The notes below the pieces were generated by a model. The model was given only the letters and a program-made list of their open reading frames with translations. It searched no databases and was not told the DNA's origin. The position numbers and the translations under genes are program-made. A DNA stretch of 64,000 bases. Source: Lutibacter citreus (GTDB lineage Bacteria > Bacteroidota > Bacteroidia > Flavobacteriales > Flavobacteriaceae). Below are positions 45,036 through 53,802 of this stretch, piece by piece. Location: the NCBI RefSeq assembly GCF_003260195.1, contig NZ_QEIH01000007.1:248001-312000 (forward strand), written 5' to 3'. Positions within the stretch are counted from its first letter, which is position 1. The number at the start of each line of letters is the position of its first letter.

Positions 45036-46331
45036 CTAAACATAAAATTTAATAATAAATAAAATTGCAATTATATACATAATTGGTTTTACTTCTTTAA
45101 ATCTTCCTGTTAGTACTTTTAAAAATACATAAGATAACATCCCAAATACAATACCTTCAGCAATACTATAAGTTAATGGCATCATAACTATTGTAAAAAA
45201 AGCTGGAATAGCTTCTGTAAAATCGTTTAAATCAATTTTCATTATTGGAGAAATCATAAATAAACCAACAATAATTAAAGCAGGAGCAGTTGCTGCCGCA
45301 GGAATAATCATAAATACTGGTGCAAAAAATAAAGATAAAGCAAACATTATTGCAACTGTTAAAGCTGTCATACCTGTTTTACCACCTTCTGCAACACCAG
45401 CAGCACTTTCTACATAAGTTGTAACTGTTGAAGTCCCTAAAATTGCACCAACAAAAGTACCTATAGAATCTGCAAATAACGCTTGTTTTACTCTTGGTAC
45501 TCTACCATCTTTATCTAACATTCCAGATTTTGAAGATACACCAACTAAAGTTCCAACGGTATCAAACATATCAACAAATAAGAACGTAAATAATACTAAA
45601 AGCATATCTAAAGTAAATACTTGTGAAAAATCGAATTTAAAGAAAATTGGTTCAATTGAAGGAGGTAAACTTACAAATGTAAAACTCTCAGGAATTACTG
45701 TAACACCAACAAATAAACCTAAAATAGTAGAAGCTAAAATACCAATTAAAATAGCTCCTTTTACTTTTTTTGTTAAAAGAACACCTATTAGAATAACACC
45801 TGCCAAACCAACATAAACTGCTGGGTTTTTCATGTCTCCTAATTGCACTAAAGTTGCTGGGTTATCTGTAATTAATCCTGTTCCTTTTAAACCAATAAAA
45901 GCTATAAACAGACCTATACCAACTGATACTGCATGTTTTAAATTTAATGGAATAGAATTTACAATTAACTCACGAATATTAAATGCTGTTAAAATTAAAA
46001 ATACAATACCTTCTAAGAAAACAGCTGTTAAAGCAAATTCCCAAGAATATCCCATTCCTAATACTACTGTAAAAGCAAAAAATGCATTCAACCCCATTCC
46101 TGGTGCTAGTGCAAAAGGTAATTTAGCTACTAAAGCCATTACTAAAGTTGCTATAACTGCTGATAAAGCTGTTGCCGTAAAAACTGCATCTTTATCCATT
46201 CCTGCCGCACTTAAAATACTAGGATTTACGGCTAAAATATACACCATTGTCATAAATGTTGTAATCCCTGCAATTATCTCTGTTCTTAAGGTTGACTTAT
46301 TTTCTGTTATTTTAAAATACTTATCTAACAT
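45036..46331 (-). CDS. Adenine/guanine/hypoxanthine permease, NCS2 (AzgA) family
   Basis: 431-residue inner-membrane permease with about 13 helices. It begins LRTEIIAGITTFMTMVYILAVNP, contains APGMGLNAFFAFTV (the AzgA signature) and VESAAGVAEGGKTGMTAL (substrate loop). It imports purine bases with protons. It starts 11 bases after the stop of the upstream outer-membrane protein gene, so both are one operon: outer-membrane channel plus inner-membrane permease. Confidence 0.9.
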   Translation of the reverse strand: MLDKYFKITENKSTLRTEIIAGITTFMTMVYILAVNPSILSAAGMDKDAVFTATALSAVIATLVMALVAKLPFALAPGMGLNAFFAFTVVLGMGYSWEFALTAVFLEGIVFLILTAFNIRELIVNSIPLNLKHAVSVGIGLFIAFIGLKGTGLITDNPATLVQLGDMKNPAVYVGLAGVILIGVLLTKKVKGAILIGILASTILGLFVGVTVIPESFTFVSLPPSIEPIFFKFDFSQVFTLDMLLVLFTFLFVDMFDTVGTLVGVSSKSGMLDKDGRVPRVKQALFADSIGTFVGAILGTSTVTTYVESAAGVAEGGKTGMTALTVAIMFALSLFFAPVFMIIPAAATAPALIIVGLFMISPIMKIDLNDFTEAIPAFFTIVMMPLTYSIAEGIVFGMLSYVFLKVLTGRFKEVKPIMYIIAILFIIKFYV

Positions 46332-46342
46332 AATTTATTTTT

Positions 46343-47005
46343 TTAAATATTCCATTTAATAGCTAAAGTTGGTCTTCCTTTTATAGAACTATTATCCACC
46401 CCAAAGTTTGAAGAAATTTCAAATTCACCACCTACAGAAAAGGTTTTATTTAAGTGATACCATAATTGTGGCTCTGTTAAAAATACATTATTATCTGTTA
46501 ACCCATCTTCAGTCCAGTAATCTGCAAAACCAGAAAAAGTTAATTTATCAGCAACTACATTCCAGTACCAAGTACCTGTAACTTGAAAATTCCCTTGTCC
46601 TTCTACTCCTGTAAAAGCCTTGTAACCAGCATATGTAGAAAACCCCCACTTTGCGTTACCTTTACTATAGTTTGCACCAAAAATCCAAGCTTCATTAATT
46701 GTATAACCAAATTGAGTATCAGGAATTGTAAATGTTCCTAAACCTCCATTATATTCAATATGAGCTCCTACTGGCATTTTTTCAGTTTTTAAAACACGTG
46801 CAATTTCATAATAAGCTCCACCAATTCCTGTTTTAGCATTATAATCTAAATCTACAAAGGTATAAGTGTTACCGTAATTATCCACTTTAAATAATTCAAA
46901 AGTAGTTGTAAATTGTTCTCTTTCAAAATCACGATGTAATTGAAAATTTTGAGCAGTAACCGATACAGTTACTAAAATAGTAAAAAGAGTAATTAGTTTT
47001 TTCAT
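46343..47005 (-). CDS. Tsx-like outer-membrane channel (DUF5020 family)
   Basis: 220 residues, signal peptide 1-18 (ending VTAQ), then a small beta-barrel of amphipathic strands ending LAIKWNI. TYTFVDLDYNAKTGIGGAYYEIAR and QVTGTWYWNVVADKLTFSGFADYWTED match the nucleoside-specific Tsx/DUF5020 proteins. It likely lets nucleosides or bases cross the outer membrane for the NCS2 permease encoded next in the operon. Confidence 0.8.
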   Translation of the reverse strand: MKKLITLFTILVTVSVTAQNFQLHRDFEREQFTTTFELFKVDNYGNTYTFVDLDYNAKTGIGGAYYEIARVLKTEKMPVGAHIEYNGGLGTFTIPDTQFGYTINEAWIFGANYSKGNAKWGFSTYAGYKAFTGVEGQGNFQVTGTWYWNVVADKLTFSGFADYWTEDGLTDNNVFLTEPQLWYHLNKTFSVGGEFEISSNFGVDNSSIKGRPTLAIKWNI

Positions 47006-47336
47006 TGTGTTGCGTTGTTAATTGTTGTTAAAAATTAAGCGGCAAAAATACTATAAATCATAATAAATTTTCCTAACGGTTGTCAGCTTTTTTAACAATT
47101 GGTTAACATTTTGCTAATTTATATTCATTCTAAACGCTAAATTTTATTTAAACTGTAATATTTGTGAGTAATTTCTATATTATTTTAAGTACAACTCCTA
47201 CTAAGCTACATATATTTCAAAAAAACCTGAATATAAACTAGTAAATTATCAAATACCTAATAACACCTCCACCTAAACAAACTTATTGATAATCAGCTAT
47301 ATAATTTGTATATTTAATATTATAAATTCATTAAAT
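47006..47336. other. Divergent intergenic region between purine uptake operon and hoxF1
   Basis: No gene. Contains the -7 box at 47043-47050 for the purine operon and a 12-base motif TTTAAGTACAAC (47184-47195) that recurs before the second hoxF. I looked for a purine riboswitch upstream of the channel gene and saw none. Confidence 0.55.
47043..47050 (-). promoter_or_regulatory. Candidate -7 box of the purine uptake operon
   Basis: TATTTTTG on the minus strand fits TAnnTTTG, about 38 bases before the ATG at 47005. No exact -33 box. Confidence 0.4.
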
Positions 47337-49055
47337 ATGGAACGTAAAAGACTATTAACTCGTCTTTGGCAGTTTCAGAATGATTTTGGTTATATACCCC
47401 AAGTTGCCATAAAAGAACTTGCTGAAGAACTAAGGGTTTCAAAAATTGAAATTGAAGGAGTCATTTCATTCTATCACTTCTTTCACCTTAAACCTACTGG
47501 AAAATATATTGTTTATTTAAACAATAGCATTATTTCTGAATTTAAAGGATATTCTGAAGTAAAAGCTTCTTTTGAAAAAGAAACCAATTGTACTTTTGGA
47601 GAATATCAAAAACCTCTTTTTTCACTGTTTGAAACTTCATGTATTGGCCTTAGCGATCAAGAACCTGCAGCTTTAATTAATTTTTATCCATTTACCAATT
47701 TAACTCCTCTAAAAGTTAAAAAAATAATTGAACAATTAAAAAATGGAGAAAACATTGTTAAAATTGCGGATAATCCTTCAAGTAAAATTCAATTTAAACC
47801 AGAAGAAGATAAAACTATTTTTTTTCGAAATTATAAACTTGGAGAATCTTTAAAATCACTTAAAAACAATACACCAGATCAACTGCTTAAAATTATTTCA
47901 AAATCAAAACTAGAAGGTCGTGGAGGTGCTTTTTTTCCAACTTCAACAAAATGGAAATACTGTAAAGAAAGTTCTAGCCTGAAAAAATATATTATTTGTA
48001 ATGCTGATGAAGGAGAACCAGGAACTTTTAAAGACAAAGCATTATTAAATAATTTACCAGGTCTTGTTATTGAAGGAATGATCATTGCAGGTTATATTAC
48101 AGGAGCAACAGAAGGAATTATTTATATACGTGCGGAATACATGTACTTAATTAATATGATTGAAAACACCATTTCTAAATTTTATGAAAAAGGTTTATTA
48201 GGAAATGATATTTATGGTATTCAAGATTTTAATTTTAGTATAGAAATACAAATTGGTGCAGGCGCTTATGTTTGTGGTGCTGAAACTGCTTTAATAGAAT
48301 CTTTAGAAGGTAAGCGAGGAGAACCAAGAATACGAAAACATTTTCCTACTGAATATGGCTATCTAGGTTTTTCAACTGTTGTAAATAATGTTGAAACCTT
48401 TGCACTTGCTGCTAGAATTATTGAATTAGGACCTGAATTTATACTTAACATTGGTACAAAAGAAAGTAAAGGAACTAAATTATTAAGTATTTCTGGCGAT
48501 GTTGCCAAACCCGGTATTTACGAAATTGAATGGGGTATAACAATTAAGAAAATTATTGAATTATCTCAAGCAACTTCCCCTAATTATATTCAGATTAGTG
48601 GCCCATCTGGCGAATGTATTAACAATACAGAATTTAACCGAAAAATTTGTAAAGAAGATCTTAGTTGTGGAGGTTCAATAATGATATTTAATAGGTATAG
48701 AAGTATTGTTCAAATTCTTGAAAATTTTATCACTTTTTTTATGGTAGAATCTTGTGGTATTTGCACACCTTGTAGAGCAGGAAATCAAATTATTCTTGAT
48801 AAAATTAAAAAACTAAAAAGAGGAATTTGTACAACAAAAGACTTAACCGACATTAAGAATTGGGGGAAAATTATGCAGCAAACAAGTAGATGCGGCTTAG
48901 GAACTTTTTCAACAAATAGCTTTAGAATGGCACTAGATAAATTTGAAAGTTATTTTAATTTAAAAATTTCAAAATGTGATGCTGATTGTGAAATTGAATT
49001 TGATATGGAATCTGCCGTTTTTGATTATGACCAATTAATTAAAACTACTCAATAA
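47337..49055 (+). CDS. hoxF: HoxF-type diaphorase subunit, first copy
   Basis: 572 residues from the ATG at 47337 (a TTG 51 bases upstream is unlikely). N-terminal NuoE-like domain (SFYHFFHLKPTGK, CIGLSDQEPAALIN, as in Cupriavidus HoxF), then the NuoF-like domain with FMN/nucleotide motif GRGGAFFPTSTKW (194-206), NADEGEPGTFKD and 4Fe-4S cysteines C473, C476, C479 plus SRCGLG. It should oxidise or reduce a nicotinamide nucleotide. The nucleotide motif reads CGAET instead of CG(D/E)ET. It precedes a terminator-like hairpin, and a second hoxF follows at 49333. Its role beside the second copy is unknown. Confidence 0.85.
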   Translation: MERKRLLTRLWQFQNDFGYIPQVAIKELAEELRVSKIEIEGVISFYHFFHLKPTGKYIVYLNNSIISEFKGYSEVKASFEKETNCTFGEYQKPLFSLFETSCIGLSDQEPAALINFYPFTNLTPLKVKKIIEQLKNGENIVKIADNPSSKIQFKPEEDKTIFFRNYKLGESLKSLKNNTPDQLLKIISKSKLEGRGGAFFPTSTKWKYCKESSSLKKYIICNADEGEPGTFKDKALLNNLPGLVIEGMIIAGYITGATEGIIYIRAEYMYLINMIENTISKFYEKGLLGNDIYGIQDFNFSIEIQIGAGAYVCGAETALIESLEGKRGEPRIRKHFPTEYGYLGFSTVVNNVETFALAARIIELGPEFILNIGTKESKGTKLLSISGDVAKPGIYEIEWGITIKKIIELSQATSPNYIQISGPSGECINNTEFNRKICKEDLSCGGSIMIFNRYRSIVQILENFITFFMVESCGICTPCRAGNQIILDKIKKLKRGICTTKDLTDIKNWGKIMQQTSRCGLGTFSTNSFRMALDKFESYFNLKISKCDADCEIEFDMESAVFDYDQLIKTTQ

Positions 49056-49112
49056 AAATTAACAATAAACCAGTAAAAACAACATTTTATGTATTTAAAC
49101 CAATTAATTGAT

Positions 49113-49194
49113 AAAAAACATAGCATTTATTGAACAATCATTAAAAATAGAATTCAATAAAAAATACTATTGTTTAAATAAACTATGTTTTTTT
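49113..49194 (+). terminator. Long hairpin between the two hoxF genes
   Basis: AAAAAACATAG (left, from 49113) pairs with CTATGTTTTTTT (right, to 49194), with further partial pairing inside, ending in a T-run. It could terminate the first hoxF, making the second a separate unit. The long, imperfect stem leaves room for another origin, such as a miniature element. Confidence 0.5.
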
Positions 49195-49332
49195 ATAAGT
49201 TTTATTATTTAATAAAAAATGGATACTAGAATAATTTCAAAGAATAATAAATCAACTTTAACAACTTAAAATACAACAAGTAACAGTGTTTTTTTCGTAA
49301 CTTTAAGTACAACCAATTTTAATTCATTTCTT

Positions 49333-51060
49333 ATGGACAGAACATTTCTTTTATCCACACTTTGGAAATATCAAAAAGCAAAAGGTTTTATTTCTGAAAA
49401 TGATATTTTAAAAATAGTGAAGAAATTAAAAATCTCAAGTATTGAAGTTGAGAGTGTAGTTTCATTTTATCATTTCTTTCATAAAAAACCAACAGGAAAA
49501 CATACTATATATTTAAACAATAGTATTATTTCTGAAATTAAAGGTTTTAACAATGTTAAAATTGCTTTTGAAAAAGAAACTGGTTGTTCTTTTAATGAAT
49601 ATGGTAATGAAGAGTTTTCCCTATTTGAAACTTCATGTATTGGCTTAAGCGATCAAGAACCTGCTGCTTTAATTAACTTTCACCCATTTACAGATTTAAC
49701 TCCTAAAAAAGTAAAATTAATTATTCAAAAAATTAGAAATGGAGAAAACGTAAAAGATTTTTCAAGCAAAACAAAAAGTAAAATTCAAAATACTCCAAGT
49801 GATGATAAAACGGTAATTTTTAGGCCTTACAAAATTGGAAATAGCATTAAAGCTATTCATACAAATACACCTCAACAAATTATAGATAAAATTGATAAAT
49901 CTGGACTTTTAGGTTTAGGAGGTGCGTTTTTTGGAGTTGGTTACAAATGGCAATCTTGTAAAAATAATGAAGATGATGCCAAATATATAATTTGTAATGC
50001 AGATGAAGGTGAGCCAGGAACATTTAAAGACAGAGCTATTTTACAACATTTACCCGGTTTGGTAATTGAAGGTATGATATTAGCGGCTTACGCTACAGGT
50101 GCTAAAGAAGGTATTATTTACTTGCGAGCGGAATATCAGTTTTTTAAAGATGATTTAGACACTTTAATTCAAGAATTTTATAGTAAAAACCTACTTGGTG
50201 ACAATATACTTGGCAAAAAAGATTTCACTTTTAATTTAAAAATTCAATTAGGAGCAGGATCCTATGTTTGTGGAGCCGCCTCAGCATTAATTGAATCTTT
50301 AGAAGGCAGACGTGGAGAACCGCCGGTGCGAATGTGGAGCGCTACCAAACACGGTTATAAAAGAAAACCTACTGTAGTTAACAATGTTGAAACACTAGCT
50401 TATGCTTCTCGTATTATTGAGTTAGGTGAAGATTATTTTCTAACTCTTGGAACTAAAAAATCTCCAGGCACCAAATTAATTAGTATTTCAGGTGATGTAG
50501 CAAAACCTGGTATTTATGAAATTGAATACGGAACCACCATACGTGATTTATTAAGTATTGAAATGAGTCAGGCCACCTCGCCTTATTTTGTTCAAGTTAG
50601 CGGTCCTTCAGGAGAATGTATCTCTCCAGCTGAATTTGACCGCAGAATTTGTATGGAAGATATTTTATGTGGTGGATCATTTATGGTATTTAATAGAACT
50701 AGAGATATTTTACAAATATTAAGAAATTTTATGGAGTTTTTTAAAGAAGAATCCTGTGGCGTTTGCACACCTTGTAGAGCTGGAAATTTTATTTTAAATG
50801 AAAAAGTAAAAAAAATGCAACGTGGTTTGGCTTCTCAAGAAGATGTAAATGAGATAAAGAAATGGGGAAATATAATAAAACTAGCAAGCAGATGCGGTTT
50901 GGGAAAATCATCTCCTAACTCATTAATTTATTCCATAGATAAATTTAAAGAATATTACAATCTTAAAATTGCACCTTCAAACGAATTCCAAAACGTAGAA
51001 TTTGACATGGAAGATGCTATTCACGAATTTGATTGTGTTATTAAAGACACTCAATTATAA
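49333..51060 (+). CDS. hoxF: HoxF-type diaphorase subunit, second copy
   Basis: 575 residues, aligned collinearly with the first copy. NuoE-like N-terminal domain (SFYHFFHKKPTGK, CIGLSDQEPAALIN), NuoF-like domain with LGLGGAFFGVGYKW, NADEGEPGTFKDR, and 4Fe-4S cysteines C475, C478, C481, C521. The nucleotide motif is CGAAS (313-317), with both acidic positions lost, and the Arg of GRGGA is Leu. It starts about 20 bases after TTTAAGTACAAC, and its stop is 9 bases before the hoxU-hoxY fusion, so this copy is the operon's diaphorase. Family: bidirectional NAD-linked [NiFe] hydrogenase (group 3d). Confidence 0.88.
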   Translation: MDRTFLLSTLWKYQKAKGFISENDILKIVKKLKISSIEVESVVSFYHFFHKKPTGKHTIYLNNSIISEIKGFNNVKIAFEKETGCSFNEYGNEEFSLFETSCIGLSDQEPAALINFHPFTDLTPKKVKLIIQKIRNGENVKDFSSKTKSKIQNTPSDDKTVIFRPYKIGNSIKAIHTNTPQQIIDKIDKSGLLGLGGAFFGVGYKWQSCKNNEDDAKYIICNADEGEPGTFKDRAILQHLPGLVIEGMILAAYATGAKEGIIYLRAEYQFFKDDLDTLIQEFYSKNLLGDNILGKKDFTFNLKIQLGAGSYVCGAASALIESLEGRRGEPPVRMWSATKHGYKRKPTVVNNVETLAYASRIIELGEDYFLTLGTKKSPGTKLISISGDVAKPGIYEIEYGTTIRDLLSIEMSQATSPYFVQVSGPSGECISPAEFDRRICMEDILCGGSFMVFNRTRDILQILRNFMEFFKEESCGVCTPCRAGNFILNEKVKKMQRGLASQEDVNEIKKWGNIIKLASRCGLGKSSPNSLIYSIDKFKEYYNLKIAPSNEFQNVEFDMEDAIHEFDCVIKDTQL

Positions 51061-51069
51061 CCTTATAAA

Positions 51070-52335
51070 ATGAAAAATATATCATTTAAAATAGACGGTA
51101 GAAATTGCACAGCTGAAAAAGGTCAAAATTTAATTGAAGCGGCAAAACAAAATGGGATTTTTATTCCAACGCTTTGTCATTTTAAACATTTAAACCCTCT
51201 TGGAAGTTGCAGAGTTTGTACAGTTAAGCAAAATGGAAAAACTTTAGCTGGTTGTACCATTAATGTAGATGAAGGAATAGATATTGAAGTAAACACACCT
51301 GAACTATTAGACACGCGAAAAGCAATTTTAGAAATGATGTTTGTTGAAGGTAATCACTTCTGCCCTTCTTGTGAAAAAAGTGGCGATTGTGAAATGCAAA
51401 ACTTAGGTTATGAAACAGGAATTAGATATACACGTTTCCCTCATTTATTTGTTGATAGAATTGTAGATGCCAGACCAGAAAGAATAGTTGTTAATCAAAA
51501 CCGTTGTATAAAATGTAAGCGTTGTATTGAAGAAATTTTCACAAATGATGGCTATAGAGTGTTTAATTTCACCAACAGAGGTAATAAAACAGTAGTTTCA
51601 GTTGATTATGAGCAAGAAGCTAAACTTTCAGAAAAACAAGCTGAGCATGCCATGCATATTTGTCCTACAGGATCTATTTTAGTAAAAGGTAAAACGTTTT
51701 CAAAACCTTTTGGAGACCGACAATTTGATAATTCCAATTCCGATAAAAATATTTCTTTGCACGATATAAAAAAACATAAATCTACTAATAAAAAGAAAAA
51801 ACGCATTGCAACAACTTCATTAGCGGGTTGTTTTGGATGCCATATGTCTTTATTAGATATTGATTTAGGAATTTTAGACATTATTGAATTGGTTGAATTC
51901 AACAAATCTCCTTTAACCGACATTAAAAAATTCACAAAACGTTGTGATATTGGCTTAATTGAAGGCGGCTGTTGTAATACTGATAATATTGAAGTGCTAC
52001 GAGAATTTCGTAAAAACTGTGACATTCTAGTTTCTGTTGGTGAATGTGCAATTTGGGGAGGCTTACCCGCTTTAAGAAATACTATTTCTCTAGAAGATTG
52101 TTTAAAAGAAGCTTATTTAAACTCAATTACCAGTGAAGAAGGTGAAACTGTAATACCTCATCATGAAGATATTCCTAAAATTTTAAACAAAGTATATTCT
52201 AATCACGAAGTTGTAAAAATTGATTATCACATTCCTGGCTGTCCTCCAAATGCCAATCATATTTGGAATGTTGTGAAAAATATTTTATTTGATGAAGAAT
52301 ATTCAATTTCTTATCCTGATTTTAAATATGATTAA
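51070..52335 (+). CDS. HoxU-HoxY fusion protein of NAD-linked [NiFe] hydrogenase
   Basis: 421 residues combining two normally separate subunits. HoxU part about 1-220: 2Fe-2S cysteines C36, C47, C50, C62; 4Fe-4S ligands H96, C98, C101, C107; second 4Fe-4S C146, C149, C152, C198, ending FGDRQFD. A Lys/Ser-rich linker (about 221-245) follows. HoxY part about 246-421: small-subunit cluster cysteines C254, C257, C301/C302, C326, C391 (GCPPN). The chain thus carries electrons from the NiFe centre to HoxF in one polypeptide. The motifs are intact, so both halves look functional. It is 9 bases after hoxF and 15 bases before hoxH. Confidence 0.88.
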   Translation: MKNISFKIDGRNCTAEKGQNLIEAAKQNGIFIPTLCHFKHLNPLGSCRVCTVKQNGKTLAGCTINVDEGIDIEVNTPELLDTRKAILEMMFVEGNHFCPSCEKSGDCEMQNLGYETGIRYTRFPHLFVDRIVDARPERIVVNQNRCIKCKRCIEEIFTNDGYRVFNFTNRGNKTVVSVDYEQEAKLSEKQAEHAMHICPTGSILVKGKTFSKPFGDRQFDNSNSDKNISLHDIKKHKSTNKKKKRIATTSLAGCFGCHMSLLDIDLGILDIIELVEFNKSPLTDIKKFTKRCDIGLIEGGCCNTDNIEVLREFRKNCDILVSVGECAIWGGLPALRNTISLEDCLKEAYLNSITSEEGETVIPHHEDIPKILNKVYSNHEVVKIDYHIPGCPPNANHIWNVVKNILFDEEYSISYPDFKYD

Positions 52336-52350
52336 CTAAGACTTAAAAAA

Positions 52351-53802
52351 ATGAATAAACGAAAAATAATTATTGAACCTGTTACACGTGTTGAAGGACA
52401 CGGAAAAGTAACCATTAAAATGGATGAAAATGGTAAGGTAGATAATGCCTTTTTACATATTGTTGAATTTAGAGGTTTTGAAAAATTTATTCAAGGTCAC
52501 CCCTATTGGGAAGCACCCATTTTAGTGCAACGTTTATGTGGTATATGTCCTGTTAGTCATCATATAGCAGCAGCAAAAGCCATTGATCAATTGGTTGGTA
52601 TAGATCCAGAAAACTTATCCCCAACTGCTACAAAACTTCGTAAATTATTGCATTACGGTCAAGTTTTTCAATCACATTCCTTACATTTTTTCTATTTAGC
52701 TTCACCTGATTTATTATTTGGAATAAATGCTCCTGCTGAAAAAAGAAATATTGTTGCCGTTGCTACTGAAAACCAAGAATTAGCAAAAAAAGGAATTTTA
52801 ATGCGAAAATTTGGTCAGGAAATTATTAAAGCATTGGCTGGTAAAAAAATTCACGGAATATTAGCTGTACCAGGTGGTGTTCATAAAACTTTTACAAAAG
52901 AAGAAAGAGAATATTTTTTAAATGGAAAACAAATTCCAAATATAGATACAATGATAGAATGGTCTAAAGAGATTATAGACTTTATGAAAAACTATCATAT
53001 AGAAAATGCTGAATGGATAGATAATTTTGCTAAATACCCATCAAATCATTTAGGCTTAGTTGATAAAGAAACTGGGGCATTAGAATTATATGATGGAAGA
53101 TTACGATCTGTAGATTCAGAAGGAAAAGAACTTTTAAATATTAAAGATATTGAATATAGTTCTCATTTTAAAGAAGCTGTTGAACCTTGGACTTACTTGA
53201 AATTTCCATATATGACAAAATATGGAAGAGAAAATGGATGGAACCGAGTGGGACCATTAGCTCGTTTAAATACTTGTTCACACATAAGTACTCCATTAGC
53301 TGAAATTGAACGTCAAATATTTAAGTTAAACACACAAAACAAACCTAATAATATGACTATGCATACACACTGGGCGCGTTTAATAGAAATGCTACACTGT
53401 GCAGAACTTATGAAAGAGCTTATTTTGGATGATGAAATTATGGGGAATGATTTAATTAGAAAAGGTACTCCTAGAAATAAAGGAATAGGAATTATTGAAG
53501 CTCCCCGCGGAACTTTAATTCACGAATATCATACTGATGATAAAGGTTTAATCACAAAGTGTAATTTAATAGTTTCAACTACCCATAACAACGAAGCTAT
53601 GAACAGAGGTGTTAAGGCTGTTGCTCAAGAAGTATTAAATAACAAGCCTGAAATTACTGAAACTATGTTAAACCAAGTTGAAATAGCCATTAGAGCATAC
53701 GATCCTTGTTTAAGTTGTGCTACACACGCTTTAGGACAAATGCCTTTAATTGTGCAATTAGAAGATGCTAACGGAAACTTAATAGATGAAAAAATTAGAT
53801 AA
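52351..53802 (+). CDS. hoxH: [NiFe] hydrogenase large subunit HoxH
   Basis: 483 residues. NiFe ligands: RLCGICPVSHH (C63, C66) and C-terminal DPCLSCATHA (C453, C456). The mature protein should end after His459, and the 24 residues that follow are the extension removed after nickel insertion. This holds the H2-activating NiFe(CN)2CO site. The stop overlaps the protease gene by 17 bases, coupling them. The hyp genes needed to build the cofactor are not in the window. Confidence 0.93.
   Translation: MNKRKIIIEPVTRVEGHGKVTIKMDENGKVDNAFLHIVEFRGFEKFIQGHPYWEAPILVQRLCGICPVSHHIAAAKAIDQLVGIDPENLSPTATKLRKLLHYGQVFQSHSLHFFYLASPDLLFGINAPAEKRNIVAVATENQELAKKGILMRKFGQEIIKALAGKKIHGILAVPGGVHKTFTKEEREYFLNGKQIPNIDTMIEWSKEIIDFMKNYHIENAEWIDNFAKYPSNHLGLVDKETGALELYDGRLRSVDSEGKELLNIKDIEYSSHFKEAVEPWTYLKFPYMTKYGRENGWNRVGPLARLNTCSHISTPLAEIERQIFKLNTQNKPNNMTMHTHWARLIEMLHCAELMKELILDDEIMGNDLIRKGTPRNKGIGIIEAPRGTLIHEYHTDDKGLITKCNLIVSTTHNNEAMNRGVKAVAQEVLNNKPEITETMLNQVEIAIRAYDPCLSCATHALGQMPLIVQLEDANGNLIDEKIR

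Noticed and set aside
45832-46359. Plus-strand open frame of 175 residues
   Set aside because: Antisense to the NCS2 permease; the composition is that of a reverse-complemented membrane protein.
47006-47160. Purine riboswitch upstream of the purine uptake operon
   Set aside because: I looked for the paired three-way-junction core on the minus strand and did not find it.
51606-52025. Minus-strand open frame of 139 residues opposite the HoxY part
   Set aside because: Shadow of the HoxU-HoxY fusion, with no recognisable domain.
51070-52335. HoxU-HoxY fusion caused by an assembly error
   Set aside because: The frame is open through a plausible Lys/Ser-rich linker with normal codon use and intact motifs on both sides. 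Raw reads would be needed to exclude it fully.
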